A program made the position numbers and the translations under genes. The notes under the pieces are model-generated. The model saw only the letters and a program-made list of their open reading frames with translations, had not been told where the DNA came from and did no database searches. From contig NZ_AP024678.1 of NCBI RefSeq assembly GCF_025999095.1, positions 1,209,527 to 1,273,526 of the forward strand: a stretch of 64,000 nt of DNA. The letters are read 5' to 3'. The DNA comes from Thermosynechococcus sp. (GTDB lineage: Bacteria > Cyanobacteriota > Cyanobacteriia > Thermosynechococcales > Thermosynechococcaceae). Positions within the stretch are counted from its first letter, which is position 1. Every line of letters starts with the position of its first letter. Shown one piece after another: positions 7,133-15,992 of the stretch.

Positions 7133-8516
7133 TCTTATTCTCCTGCTGGTTTCACCTGCCGCCTTTGGTCTCTGCCGCCAAGACTTGGCTGACGCTATTG
7201 CCCAGGAAATCCAAAACCCCCAATGGCAACGGGGACAGTGGGGCATTGTGGTGCGGGATTTGAGGAGTGGCGAGGTGCTCTACAACCACCAAGGGGAAAA
7301 GCTCTTTTTGGTGGCTTCGAATGTGAAGCTCACCACGGTAGCCGCCGCCCTTGACCACTGGGGAGCGAGTCATCGCTTTGTCACTACCCTGAGCGCGCGA
7401 TCGCCCGACCGAACAACCCTGCGTCTTCAGGGCAGTTTTGATCCCAGTTTCAGCAGCCAAGCCCTGCAACAAATGGCCACTAGCCTTGCTCAGCAGGGGA
7501 TTCGCCAGATTCAAGTCTTGGAACTTGGCGGCGTCACACCCGTGACGATTGCACCCACATGGGCAATCGAAGACCTCACGATGGGCAATGTAGCGGTCGT
7601 TACTCGCTTAAGTATCAATCAAAATGCCCTCAACCTAGAGGTGATACCGCAACAGTTGGGTCAACCCTTAGCACTACGGCAGCCGGAGACTAATTTTCGA
7701 GTGGTCAATGAGACCCGCACCGTGGCTCCCTCTGAGCCGGAATTTTTGGAAAGTGAGGTACGCGGCCAGCAGATCATTGTGCGCGGTCAACTCCATAGGG
7801 GCAGTGAGTCGGCACAAATGCGCATTCCCCTCACTGAGCCAATTCCCTATCTTCAGCAGCAGGTGCAGCGTGCCTTTGCCCAAGCAGGCATTCAGGTGCT
7901 GCAGATTCGCCCTGTGGCAACAGCAGAGCCGTTACCGGATTTATTGGTGCGCCATGCCTCGCCCCCCCTGGCCAAGTTGATCTTGGCAATTCTTCAAGAG
8001 AGTGACAATTTCTATGCAGAAATGCTCTTTACAGCTCTGGAGACTGCACAACCCGGTTATCGCCAACGTTACTTGGCGCAGATTGGGGTGCAAGGGGCGG
8101 TGTTAGTGGATGGTTCCGGACTGTCGCGGCAAAATTGGCTGACCCCCAATGGTTTAGTGACGCTGTTGCAAGAAATGGCGCGCCCAGATCATGCCTCGCT
8201 GTGGCGGCGATCGCTCCCCCGCGGGGGGCGATCCGGAACCCTGCGCCAGCGGCTGCGGGGTACGCCAGCTCAGGATCGCGTCTGGGCCAAAACAGGGACC
8301 CTGGCAGGGGTGGCTGCCCTAGCAGGCTATGTGGAACCCCTCGAGGATCGCCCCCTGGTCTTTAGCATGGTTATCAATCAAGCAGGGGAAACAACAGCAC
8401 ACCTGCGTGCGGGCTTGGATCGGATGGTGGTTCTGCTCGCACAATTGCGGGCCTGCGATCGCGCCTCAGAGGGTGCGGGCGATCGCTGGGTGCTAGGGCT
8501 CCACCGTCATTTGTGA
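7098..8516 (+). CDS. dacB: D-alanyl-D-alanine carboxypeptidase/endopeptidase (PBP4, S13 family)
   Basis: A periplasmic peptidoglycan hydrolase that trims D-Ala from stem peptides and cuts cross-links. The first 24 residues (MVWLRWLLPP...AAFG) form a signal peptide. All three penicillin-binding motifs are present: S-x-x-K as SNVK (Ser74, Lys77), SDN in LQESDNFYAE near residue 302, and KTG in WAKTGTLAG near residue 398. The long insert between the first two motifs is typical of class C PBPs, as is the length of 472. The ATG at 7098 sits inside the acetyltransferase gene, a 35-base overlap, but it is needed to supply the signal peptide. A GCGATCGC palindrome lies just before the stop. Confidence 0.92.
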   Translation: MVWLRWLLPPASLILLLVSPAAFGLCRQDLADAIAQEIQNPQWQRGQWGIVVRDLRSGEVLYNHQGEKLFLVASNVKLTTVAAALDHWGASHRFVTTLSARSPDRTTLRLQGSFDPSFSSQALQQMATSLAQQGIRQIQVLELGGVTPVTIAPTWAIEDLTMGNVAVVTRLSINQNALNLEVIPQQLGQPLALRQPETNFRVVNETRTVAPSEPEFLESEVRGQQIIVRGQLHRGSESAQMRIPLTEPIPYLQQQVQRAFAQAGIQVLQIRPVATAEPLPDLLVRHASPPLAKLILAILQESDNFYAEMLFTALETAQPGYRQRYLAQIGVQGAVLVDGSGLSRQNWLTPNGLVTLLQEMARPDHASLWRRSLPRGGRSGTLRQRLRGTPAQDRVWAKTGTLAGVAALAGYVEPLEDRPLVFSMVINQAGETTAHLRAGLDRMVVLLAQLRACDRASEGAGDRWVLGLHRHL

Positions 8517-8619
8517 TCTAGGGAACTGCGTTATAGTGTTCTCAAAAAGGGGTGCCGAATCTTGGCGAGCAGTGCTCAGGCTGTCGGCAATCAGCGGGGT
8601 AGATTTTAGGAGGTATCCA

Positions 8620-10356
8620 ATGCTAACGGAAACGTGTCCGCGGGACGTCCAAGTGGCGGAAATTGCACCGGGGGTTTTGGTTCTGCGATCGCGCACTTGG
8701 GATCGGCTGAAGTTTGAAGTAGAGTATGGCCGCCAACAGGGAACCACCTCCAATTCCTACCTCATTCAAGCCCCTCAACCCACGCTTCTCGATCCACCGG
8801 GGGAATCCTTTACCCAGATTTATTTACAAGAACTGCAGCAGCACATTGATTTGAGTCAACTGCGGTACCTGATTCTCAGTCATGTCAACTCCAATCGCCT
8901 TGCCACCGTCAAGGTCTTGCTCGAAAAAGCGCCCCAGATCACTATTGTCTGCTCTAAGGCCGGAGCAGTGACCTTGCGCTCTACTCTTGGTGAGCAGTTA
9001 AATCTCTGGATTCCGCGGGCGGAAACCCCCTTGGAGTTGGGGGGCGATCGCCAACTCATGTTTATTGCCGCTGCCACACCCCGCTGGCCCGATGGCCTAA
9101 TCACCGTTGATCCTCAGAATCAAATTGTGTTCAGCGACAAGCTCTTTGGTGCCCACGTCTGTGGCGATAGCCTCTACGATGAGCAGTGGAAAAAACTGGA
9201 TGAGGATCGGGCCTACTACTTTGAATGTTTGCATGCAGCCCAAACTCGCCAAGTGGAAAGCATTTTGGATCGCTTGGCAGAACTGACACCGCCGCCGCGC
9301 CTCTATGCCCCCGCCCACGGCCCGATTGTCAAGTTTAGCCGTAGCCGCCTCTTTCAGGACTATCGCGACTGGTGCCAAGCCCAAACGGCACAGGACAGTA
9401 AGGTAGCGCTTTTCTATGCCTCCGCCTATGGCAATACGGCAATTCTGGCCAATGCAATCGCCCAAGGGCTAACCGCCGCCGGCGTTCAAGTGGAGGCCGT
9501 TAACTGTGAAACCACTCCCCCAGCGGAAATGCAAGCCTTGATCCACAGTAGCGACGGCTTTATCATTGGCTCGCCCACCCTAGGAGGGCACATGCCGACC
9601 CAGGTGCAGACCGCCTTGGGGTTTATCTTGGCGGAGGGCAACCAAACCAAGCTGGCAGGCGTTTTTGGTTCCTACGGTTGGAGTGGTGAAGCCATTGATG
9701 ACATTGAGCAAAAGCTCCTGGATGCCGGCTATACCCTTGGCTTTGAAACCCTGCGGGTAAAGTTTACCCCCACAGCTAGTGATCTTGAAAAATGTCAAAT
9801 TGCCGCCAATGAATTTGCCCAAGCCCTGAAAAAACTGCGCAAGAACCGCACTGTCCGCCCTCCCAGTCTAGCGGAGGCACAAGTGGATCGCACCGAACAG
9901 GCTGTGAATCGAGTGGTAGGTTCCCTGTGTGTTCTGACCACCCTACCTGAAGGGTGTTTTCACCTTACCCAAGCGGCAGCTATTTTGGTGTCCTCGGTCT
10001 CTCAAGCTTCTTTTCATCCCCCCGGTATCACGGTGTCCTTGCCCCAGGAATGGGCAGAAAGCCTCTGCCTAGTGGGCGATCGCTTTGTTTTGAATATCCT
10101 CAAGGAAGGCAGTCCCCTAGTGCGTCAATTCCAGCAGGCCCAACGCCTGGGTGAGCAACAGTTAGCGACCCTTGGCCTCAAAAGCGCTGAGAGTGGTGCC
10201 CCCATTTTGCTCGATGCCCTTGCCTATCTGGAGTGCACCGTCGAGTCCCGCATGAACTGTGGCAATCACTGCCTTGTCTATGCCGTGGTTGAGGGCGGAG
10301 AATTGCTGCAAAGCAGTGGCCTAACGGCAGTTCAGCATCGCAAAACTGGCAGTTAG
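8620..10356 (+). CDS. flv1: Flavodiiron protein with degenerate iron site (Flv1-like)
   Basis: A 578-residue three-module flavodiiron protein: metallo-beta-lactamase-like domain (about 1-250), flavodoxin domain (about 262-405, with FYASAYGNTAILA binding FMN) and C-terminal flavin reductase domain (about 425-578). Cyanobacterial proteins of this form reduce O2 to water with electrons from the photosystem I side. The canonical H-x-E-x-D-H iron ligands read HVNSNR. The next His is Arg (TPRWPD) and the following Asp region reads FSDKLFG; only the last His (APAHGP) remains. Such basic or neutral replacements are known for the Flv1/Flv2 class, which pairs with a canonical Flv3/Flv4 partner, so Flv1 is inferred. 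The start is ATG 8620, preceded by AGGAGG, not the GTG at 8536. A partner gene is not in this window. Confidence 0.85.
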   Translation: MLTETCPRDVQVAEIAPGVLVLRSRTWDRLKFEVEYGRQQGTTSNSYLIQAPQPTLLDPPGESFTQIYLQELQQHIDLSQLRYLILSHVNSNRLATVKVLLEKAPQITIVCSKAGAVTLRSTLGEQLNLWIPRAETPLELGGDRQLMFIAAATPRWPDGLITVDPQNQIVFSDKLFGAHVCGDSLYDEQWKKLDEDRAYYFECLHAAQTRQVESILDRLAELTPPPRLYAPAHGPIVKFSRSRLFQDYRDWCQAQTAQDSKVALFYASAYGNTAILANAIAQGLTAAGVQVEAVNCETTPPAEMQALIHSSDGFIIGSPTLGGHMPTQVQTALGFILAEGNQTKLAGVFGSYGWSGEAIDDIEQKLLDAGYTLGFETLRVKFTPTASDLEKCQIAANEFAQALKKLRKNRTVRPPSLAEAQVDRTEQAVNRVVGSLCVLTTLPEGCFHLTQAAAILVSSVSQASFHPPGITVSLPQEWAESLCLVGDRFVLNILKEGSPLVRQFQQAQRLGEQQLATLGLKSAESGAPILLDALAYLECTVESRMNCGNHCLVYAVVEGGELLQSSGLTAVQHRKTGS

Positions 10357-10366
10357 CACAAAGGGT

Positions 10367-10816
10367 CTAGAAGACATTTTCAGCGGTTAATTCAGCCCCT
10401 TGTTGCTGCGCTAGCGCCGCGGGATGGGTGAGCAGGTAAAGCATCGGCAAATCTTCTTCGCGAATATGGCGCACCACCAGAGCACCAATGGCCTCTATTG
10501 TTTCCGCTGTTAGGTTCTCAGGATGCGCATGCACCTCCTCAAGCACGCCCCTCAAATGTCGCAGCAAATTTTGGTGAGCGGCACGGTGGGAAAGATAGAG
10601 GGGATGGTTGGCAGTAGCCATCAGGGTCTCTTCGTGCTGAAAGTGGCGTTCCGTTTCCCTGGCGCACGCTAGTAACTGCGGCTTGACCTGGGAAAAGGTT
10701 GCCCCCTCGGCAATCGCCGAGCGTAGCTGCTGTAACATCTCCAAGAGTGCCTGATGCTCCTGATCGATTTTCGCCAAGCCAGAGACAAACGCCCCCTGCC
10801 ATGCCAGCCCATCCAT
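10367..10816 (-). CDS. Bacteriohemerythrin (O2-binding diiron protein)
   Basis: A 149-residue four-helix hemerythrin domain that would bind O2 reversibly at a non-haem diiron centre. All expected ligands are visible: His21 in DQEHQ, His58 and Glu62 in HFQHEE, His77 and His81 in SHRAAH, and the His and Asp of VRHIREED near residues 118-123. The protein is a stand-alone domain with no membrane or signalling partner. It sits tail to tail with the flavodiiron gene, 11 bases apart, and both handle oxygen, although convergent placement does not imply co-regulation. Possible roles are O2 storage, O2 sensing or iron handling. The promoter side (10817-10935) holds no other gene. Confidence 0.92.
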   Translation of the reverse strand: MDGLAWQGAFVSGLAKIDQEHQALLEMLQQLRSAIAEGATFSQVKPQLLACARETERHFQHEETLMATANHPLYLSHRAAHQNLLRHLRGVLEEVHAHPENLTAETIEAIGALVVRHIREEDLPMLYLLTHPAALAQQQGAELTAENVF

Positions 10817-10935
10817 GAATGAACCCTCCAGACTGCAACGGGAAAAGGTATTTTGACCTATGGCCTTCAGCCTAGCAGTCCCCCATCGCAGTAGGTAGGC
10901 ACTGTTACAAACCGTAGCGGACTAGCGCTTTTGGG

Positions 10936-12018
10936 CTAAGCAGGCTTAACCACTACCCAATACTTACTCATAAAATGGTGCTGCACCTCTTTGACCACCA
11001 GACCGGCCTTTTCTAAGCGGATGTTGAGATCATCCTCGATATAGCTGCGGTAAAAGGGCTCGTGGAAAAGGTTGGCAAAGTTTTCCATCATCGGACGCTG
11101 CTCTGGGGAATCCAAGGCTTGAATCGAGTCACAGATGACAAAGATGCCTCCCGGCTGGAGAACGCGGGCGCATTCATGGATCACCTGTTGGCGCACGGGG
11201 GCGGGCAGTTCATGGAAGAGAAACACACAGGTGATGGCACTAAAATAGCTATCCACGTAGGGTAGGCTTTCAGCATTGCCCTGAATCAGTTGCGGCAGCG
11301 CCCCCGCCTGGGTCGCGAGTAGGGCGTTGGCTTTACGCAGGTAGGCGGGGGACAAATCAAGGCCAAAGAGCACTGCCGCTGGGAAAGCGTAGCGCAGTTG
11401 TTTTAGGGTGCGACCGGTGCCACAAGCAACATCGAGAATGCGCAGGGGTGGCGTGGCAGGATGAGCACCAAAATGTTGGGCAATGGGGGCAATCACCCGC
11501 CGCCGCATTGCATCTGCTGTACCGCCAAAGAGCAGCTCCACTTGGACATCGTAGAGGTTGGCGGAGGTTTCACTGAGGTAGCCATCGGTTTGGTAGTGGA
11601 AGTTCTGCCGATAGTACGGCGGATAGTCCTCAAGGCGCACGTTTTTAGCAAACTCCTGAAATTGGCGCGATCGCGCCCGCTGCCACATCTGCGGCAAGTC
11701 TAGCAACAGCAGGGGATAAAAGCGGAGGAACTCTTCCCAGGGGGCATCAAAGAGCAGGGGAGCAGGATAGAAACCGGCGGCGGCGTCCTGCCAATCTTGC
11801 TGGAGTAGAGCTTCGTAGCGTTCCTTAAGCCAGGCTTGTAACTCGGGGCTGAGGGGTTGCGTCCGTTCTTCCGTGGGAAAGATCGTATTCAAAAGCCGCG
11901 CACTCAGGGTTTTGTGGGCGATCGCAAAAATGTTTTTACCCCATTGCAGGGCTTGATAGCTACTGTGAAGCGTCTCTTCCACAAAGGGCAACTGAGAGGC
12001 AAAGGGCGCAACCAACAT
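10936..12018 (-). CDS. Class I SAM-dependent methyltransferase
   Basis: A 360-residue protein with an N-terminal region of about 140 residues lacking a recognisable motif, followed by a Rossmann-fold methyltransferase. The SAM-binding motif I is ILDVACGTGRTLKQL (about 195-209), the acidic ribose ligand lies in LFGLDLSPAYL, motif II/III is AITCVFLFHELP and motif IV-like sequence is LQPGGIFVICDS. It resembles the UbiE/cyclopropane type of small-molecule methyltransferase. The substrate is not evident. It lies 49 bases downstream of the hpnA-like gene on the same strand, so it may be the last gene of a gyrA-hpnA-methyltransferase transcription unit. Conserved cyanobacterial proteins of this layout exist, so I infer a native gene. 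Confidence 0.85.
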   Translation of the reverse strand: MLVAPFASQLPFVEETLHSSYQALQWGKNIFAIAHKTLSARLLNTIFPTEERTQPLSPELQAWLKERYEALLQQDWQDAAAGFYPAPLLFDAPWEEFLRFYPLLLLDLPQMWQRARSRQFQEFAKNVRLEDYPPYYRQNFHYQTDGYLSETSANLYDVQVELLFGGTADAMRRRVIAPIAQHFGAHPATPPLRILDVACGTGRTLKQLRYAFPAAVLFGLDLSPAYLRKANALLATQAGALPQLIQGNAESLPYVDSYFSAITCVFLFHELPAPVRQQVIHECARVLQPGGIFVICDSIQALDSPEQRPMMENFANLFHEPFYRSYIEDDLNIRLEKAGLVVKEVQHHFMSKYWVVVKPA

Positions 12019-12067
12019 AGCTCTTAACTAAACTTCATAATTTCCATTCCCCACTATATCGCAAACC

Positions 12068-13057
12068 CTAGGGGCAGTACCCCCGTTCGCGGTACCAAGT
12101 CACGGCCTCCCGCAGTGCCTCATCAATCGGCGTCTGGGGCAAACCCAATTCAGCCACAGCTTTGCGGGCATCGTAAAACATTTTTTGCTGTGCCATCCGC
12201 ACCCCATCCACAGGAATCGCGGGGGGTTTGCCCAAAGCCCCCAGCACCACTTCATCCAACCAAGCCACCACTAGGGGAATGCCAATGGGAATTTCGCCAA
12301 GGGGGCCCGGCAGCCCAGTCATCGCGGCTAATCGTCCCAGAATGTCCGCCAGTGTTAGGTTTTGGTGACCGAGGATGTAGCGTTCACCCGTTTTGCCTTT
12401 TTCTAAAGCCAAAAGATGACCGATCGCCACGTCCCGCACATGGATCAGGTTCAACCCCGTGTTGACGTAAAAGGGCATCTGTCGCCGTAAAAAGCGCAGG
12501 ATGATTTCACCAGTGGGGGTGGGCTTCGCATCCCAAGCACCAATGGGGGTACTAGGGTTGACAATGACAATCTCTTGGCCTTGGGAGATTGCCTGGTGAG
12601 CCACCTGCTCTGCCCAGTACTTGGAGCGCTTGTACTCGCTGATTAACTTGGCGGGGGGGCTTTGGTAGGCTTCGGTGGTGGGTTGGCCACTGGGATCAAC
12701 ACCAATGGCGGCGACGGAACTGGTGTAAACCGTGCGCTCAATACCAGCCTCACGGGCCGCGGCCAATACTCGACGGGTTCCTTCCACATTGACCGCGTAT
12801 AGAAGGGAGCGATCGCGCCGCCACAGACTGTAATGGGCTGCAACATGGAAGAGCACTTGGCACCCCTGCATCAAGGTGACGAGGTCGCTAGTGCATAAAT
12901 CCCCTTGCACCAGCTCCACATCCCATGCCTTGAGATGATCTGCCCGCTGCGGTTGTCGCACCAAGGCCCGGACGCGATACCCCCTTTCTGCAAGAACTTG
13001 CGCCACATGGGTACCGACAAAGCCACTGGCACCGGTGAGAAAGGCGGTGGTGCTCAA
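12068..13057 (-). CDS. hpnA: NAD-dependent epimerase/dehydratase, HpnA-like
   Basis: A 329-residue extended short-chain dehydrogenase. The nucleotide-binding TGASGFVG motif is at residues 8-15. A conserved acidic loop (VQGDL) follows. The catalytic Ser/Tyr/Lys set appears as YTSSVAAIG and YKRSK (near 147-151). The sequence [10 protein letters not shown] and the NPSTPIG segment are typical of hopanoid-associated sugar epimerases (HpnA), which act in or near squalene-hopene and hopanoid synthesis; related dihydroflavonol-reductase-like proteins are the alternative. No other hopanoid gene is in the window. The start ATG overlaps the gyrA stop by 4 bases, so it is probably translated from the gyrA message. 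Confidence 0.83.
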   Translation of the reverse strand: MSTTAFLTGASGFVGTHVAQVLAERGYRVRALVRQPQRADHLKAWDVELVQGDLCTSDLVTLMQGCQVLFHVAAHYSLWRRDRSLLYAVNVEGTRRVLAAAREAGIERTVYTSSVAAIGVDPSGQPTTEAYQSPPAKLISEYKRSKYWAEQVAHQAISQGQEIVIVNPSTPIGAWDAKPTPTGEIILRFLRRQMPFYVNTGLNLIHVRDVAIGHLLALEKGKTGERYILGHQNLTLADILGRLAAMTGLPGPLGEIPIGIPLVVAWLDEVVLGALGKPPAIPVDGVRMAQQKMFYDARKAVAELGLPQTPIDEALREAVTWYRERGYCP

Positions 13058-15615
13058 TCTGCCGCTGCCTCCATGCTACCGGGGGGCAAGACCGCTGCTG
13101 TGACAATTGCATCATCCTCATCTAGCCGTTGCAGACGGACGCCCGTGGCCGATCGCGACTGTGAGGAAATGTCCATCACCTTTTGGCGAATGATGATGCC
13201 GCGACTGGTGACAATCATCAGTTCATCCTCAGCATTGACAATCCGCAGCGCCGCCAGTTGATCCTCATTACTTTTGGCTTTGAACTTGGTGGCGGTAATG
13301 CCCATGCCAGCGCGGTTTTGCAGCCGGAACTGTTGCACCGGTACCCGCTTGCCGTAGCCATTGGTGGTGATCACCAGTACCCAAGGGCCTTCACTGTGAG
13401 CGACTGTTTCCTCAGGATCGTCAATCTCGGCACTCTCATCCTCAGGGGTGGTGGCAAAACGGTTGGCGATCGCCGCCGGCAGAATATCCATCCCCACCAG
13501 CTCATCCCCCGGCCGCAGGCTCATGGATTTGACCCCCCGGGTGGCACGGCCAAGGGGGCGCAGTTGGTCGTGGCTGGCGCGAAAATGAATCGCCATGCCC
13601 TGGCGCGAGCCGATGATAATGGTGTCCTCTTCGCGGGTACGGCGCACCCACCGCAGTTGATCTCCCTCTTCAAGGGAAATGGCAATCAGGCCATTGGTGC
13701 GGATATTACTAAAGGCCGCCAGGGGTGTTTTCTTAATGAAGCCCTTACGGGTGAGCATCACGAGATACTCATCTTCACTAAACTCTTGGACAGCAATGAC
13801 GGAGGTAATTTTTTCTTCGCGGGGAATGGGTAGCAGTTGGACAATCGGGGTGCCGCGGGCGTGGCGGGAGCCACTGGGAATTTGGTAGGCGGGCAAGGCA
13901 TAGACTAAACCGCGATCGCTAAAGAAAAGAATGCGATCGTGATCATTACAGCTAAAGAAGTGCTCAACGGCATCATCCTCCTTAATCTCTGCCCCTTTGC
14001 GTCCCCGGCCATCGCGACTTTGGGCTTCAAAGGTATCCACCGGCATCCGTTTGATGTAGCCCTGCTGGGTAACGAGAATGACGGATTTATCGTTGGCAAT
14101 TAAATCGGTGTCGCTAATTTCCCCATCCGCTTGCACAATTCGCGATCGCCGCGGCGTGGCAAACTTGGCCTTGAGTTCTGTGACTTCTTTTTCAATAATC
14201 TCCAGTACCCGCTGCCGATGGGCCAAAATATCCCGGTAATCGGCAATTTGCCGCTGCAGCTCCCCATGCTCCTGCTCAATTTTTTCCGCCTCTAGGGCGG
14301 TGAGGCGCCGCAGTTGCATCTGTAAAATGGCATCGGCTTGGGCCTCACTGAGGGCATAGGTTTGCATCAATTGCTGGCGAGCAAGCCCAGTGTCACTGGC
14401 GCTGCGAATGAGTTGAATCACGGCATCGAGATTGGCCAGGGCCACCAGCAATCCTTGGAGCAGGTGATCCCGTTCTTCGGCCTTGCGCAGGGCATAGCGG
14501 GTACGGCGGGCGATCGCCTCTTCGCGGAAACGAAGGAACACCTCTAAACTGCGCTTGAGGGTCAGCAGTTGTGGCTCGCCATTGACGATCGCCAGCATAT
14601 TGGCGCCAAAATTGACCTGTAGCGGCGTTTGCTTGTAAAGATTGTTCAGCACCACGCGGGGGTAGGCATCCCGCTTGAGCTCAATCACCACCCGAATCCC
14701 ATCGCGATCACTTTCGTCGCGCAGATCGGCAATGCCCTCAATTTTTTTCTCGTTGACCAACTCGGCAATTTTTTCCATCAGCGCTGCCTTGTTGGTTTGG
14801 TAGGGTAACTCCGTAATGATAATGGCCTCGCGGGGTTGGCGACCCGACGCTTCAAGGGTTTCAATCGTGGCCACGGCTCGCAGCGTAATCGAACCGCGAC
14901 CGGTGGTGTAGGCCTCTTCAATCCCCCCTTGGCCGAGGATATGCCCCCCGGTGGGAAAATCAGGTCCCGGAATGTAGCGCATTAGCTCGCGATCGCTCAT
15001 CTCAGGGTTATGGATTAAGGCCACCAGCCCATCCACCAGTTCTCCCAAGTTATGGGGCGGGATATTCGTGGCCATACCCACGGCAATGCCGGAGGTCCCA
15101 TTGAGCAGCAGCTGGGGAATGCGTGCCGGTAAAACCAGGGGTTCCTGCTGTGAGCCATCAAAGTTATCCACAAAGTCAACGGTTTCCTGCTCAATGTCCT
15201 GCAACAGGGCTTCCGTGGCCAGGGCTTGCAGCCGACACTCGGTGTACCGCATCGCCGCCGGTGGATCGTTGTCAATGGAGCCAAAGTTGCCATGACCCTC
15301 AATGAGGGGGTGACGCATGGAGAAGTCCTGGGCCATCCGCACCAGGGCATCATAGACCGCCGAATCGCCGTGGGGGTGATATTTCCCTAGCACTTCCCCC
15401 ACCACACGGGCACATTTGCGAAAGGGGCGATCGCTGGTCAGCCCCAACTCGTGCATTGCATAAAGAATACGGCGGTGTACGGGTTTGAGACCATCGCGGG
15501 CATCGGGAAGGGCACGCCCAACAATGACGCTCATGGCATATTCAAGGTAGGAGCGCGAAATTTCCTCCCGTAACTCAGTGGGAATGATCCGAGAAGAATC
15601 AGCAGCAAAGCTCAT
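13054..15615 (-). CDS. gyrA: DNA gyrase/topoisomerase IV subunit A
   Basis: The catalytic DNA-cleaving subunit of gyrase, which with GyrB introduces negative supercoils. At 853 residues it has the full layout: winged-helix and tower domains (about 1-490) and a C-terminal beta-pinwheel (about 500-840). The quinolone region reads [10 protein letters not shown], the susceptible-type Ser and Asp. The active-site Tyr is in AAMRYTE near residue 124. A Q-rich GyrA box variant, [10 protein letters not shown], lies in the first pinwheel blade and supports gyrase over topoisomerase IV. The C-terminus (residues after about 820) is short and acidic. The start ATG at 15615 gives [14 protein letters not shown]. 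The downstream hpnA-like gene overlaps by 4 bases. Confidence 0.95.
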   Translation of the reverse strand: MSFAADSSRIIPTELREEISRSYLEYAMSVIVGRALPDARDGLKPVHRRILYAMHELGLTSDRPFRKCARVVGEVLGKYHPHGDSAVYDALVRMAQDFSMRHPLIEGHGNFGSIDNDPPAAMRYTECRLQALATEALLQDIEQETVDFVDNFDGSQQEPLVLPARIPQLLLNGTSGIAVGMATNIPPHNLGELVDGLVALIHNPEMSDRELMRYIPGPDFPTGGHILGQGGIEEAYTTGRGSITLRAVATIETLEASGRQPREAIIITELPYQTNKAALMEKIAELVNEKKIEGIADLRDESDRDGIRVVIELKRDAYPRVVLNNLYKQTPLQVNFGANMLAIVNGEPQLLTLKRSLEVFLRFREEAIARRTRYALRKAEERDHLLQGLLVALANLDAVIQLIRSASDTGLARQQLMQTYALSEAQADAILQMQLRRLTALEAEKIEQEHGELQRQIADYRDILAHRQRVLEIIEKEVTELKAKFATPRRSRIVQADGEISDTDLIANDKSVILVTQQGYIKRMPVDTFEAQSRDGRGRKGAEIKEDDAVEHFFSCNDHDRILFFSDRGLVYALPAYQIPSGSRHARGTPIVQLLPIPREEKITSVIAVQEFSEDEYLVMLTRKGFIKKTPLAAFSNIRTNGLIAISLEEGDQLRWVRRTREEDTIIIGSRQGMAIHFRASHDQLRPLGRATRGVKSMSLRPGDELVGMDILPAAIANRFATTPEDESAEIDDPEETVAHSEGPWVLVITTNGYGKRVPVQQFRLQNRAGMGITATKFKAKSNEDQLAALRIVNAEDELMIVTSRGIIIRQKVMDISSQSRSATGVRLQRLDEDDAIVTAAVLPPGSMEAAAD

Positions 15616-15825
15616 GGGTGGGTTCTACCAAGCAATTAATCTGGAAGCCTTGTTGTTCAGGTGGAAAATTTAATGATATCACGCTAGCCCGAAGCCAACC
15701 TCAACCCCTCTCTGCTGCGGCATTCTAGCGCTCAAGTCTGCCGCGGCGATCGCTGGTTTTGCTGTCCGGATGGCCAAACCTTAACAATCTCTTGCTTTGG
15801 CGTTTCTGGATCGAAAAGAAACCCC

Positions 15826-15831
15826 TATAAT
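15826..15831 (+). promoter_or_regulatory. Predicted -10 box for glutamate synthase in the 15616-15974 gap
   Basis: The 359-base gap between divergent gyrA and the glutamate synthase gene contains a perfect TATAAT at 15826-15831 on the plus strand, about 160 bases before the start codon. No good -35 box stands 17 bases upstream (the hexamer there is TTTCTG), so an activator may be involved. I found no GTA-N8-TAC NtcA site at the right distance. A looser GTN10AC match near 15940-15953 is too close to the start to act as a class II activator site. The rest of the gap shows one HIP1-like GCGATCGC and no gene. Confidence 0.4.
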
Positions 15832-15992
15832 AGCGAAAGACCCTATACGTTGCTCCATTGCCAGCACTCTCTAATCCCTAACTGTCGCCTTGGCTCACCC
15901 TTTGGAGTCGCGGCGTTTTTCAGTCCCTAGAGTAGGTTGCTGTTGCCAAGACAACGTTTGAATCCCTCAGTTGATTGAACGCCTTCAGACCC

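Noticed and set aside
10367..10816. Flv-hemerythrin as a co-regulated oxygen operon
   Set aside because: The genes are convergent, so they cannot share a promoter; only a neighbourhood remark is justified.
13054..15615. Topoisomerase IV ParC in place of GyrA
   Set aside because: A GyrA-box-like [10 protein letters not shown] and a six-bladed-size C-terminal domain favour gyrase.
15939..15954. NtcA site (GTN10AC form) before glutamate synthase
   Set aside because: It lies about 110 bases downstream of the only good -10 box and too close to the start codon to act as a class II activator site, and it lacks the full GTA/TAC triplets.
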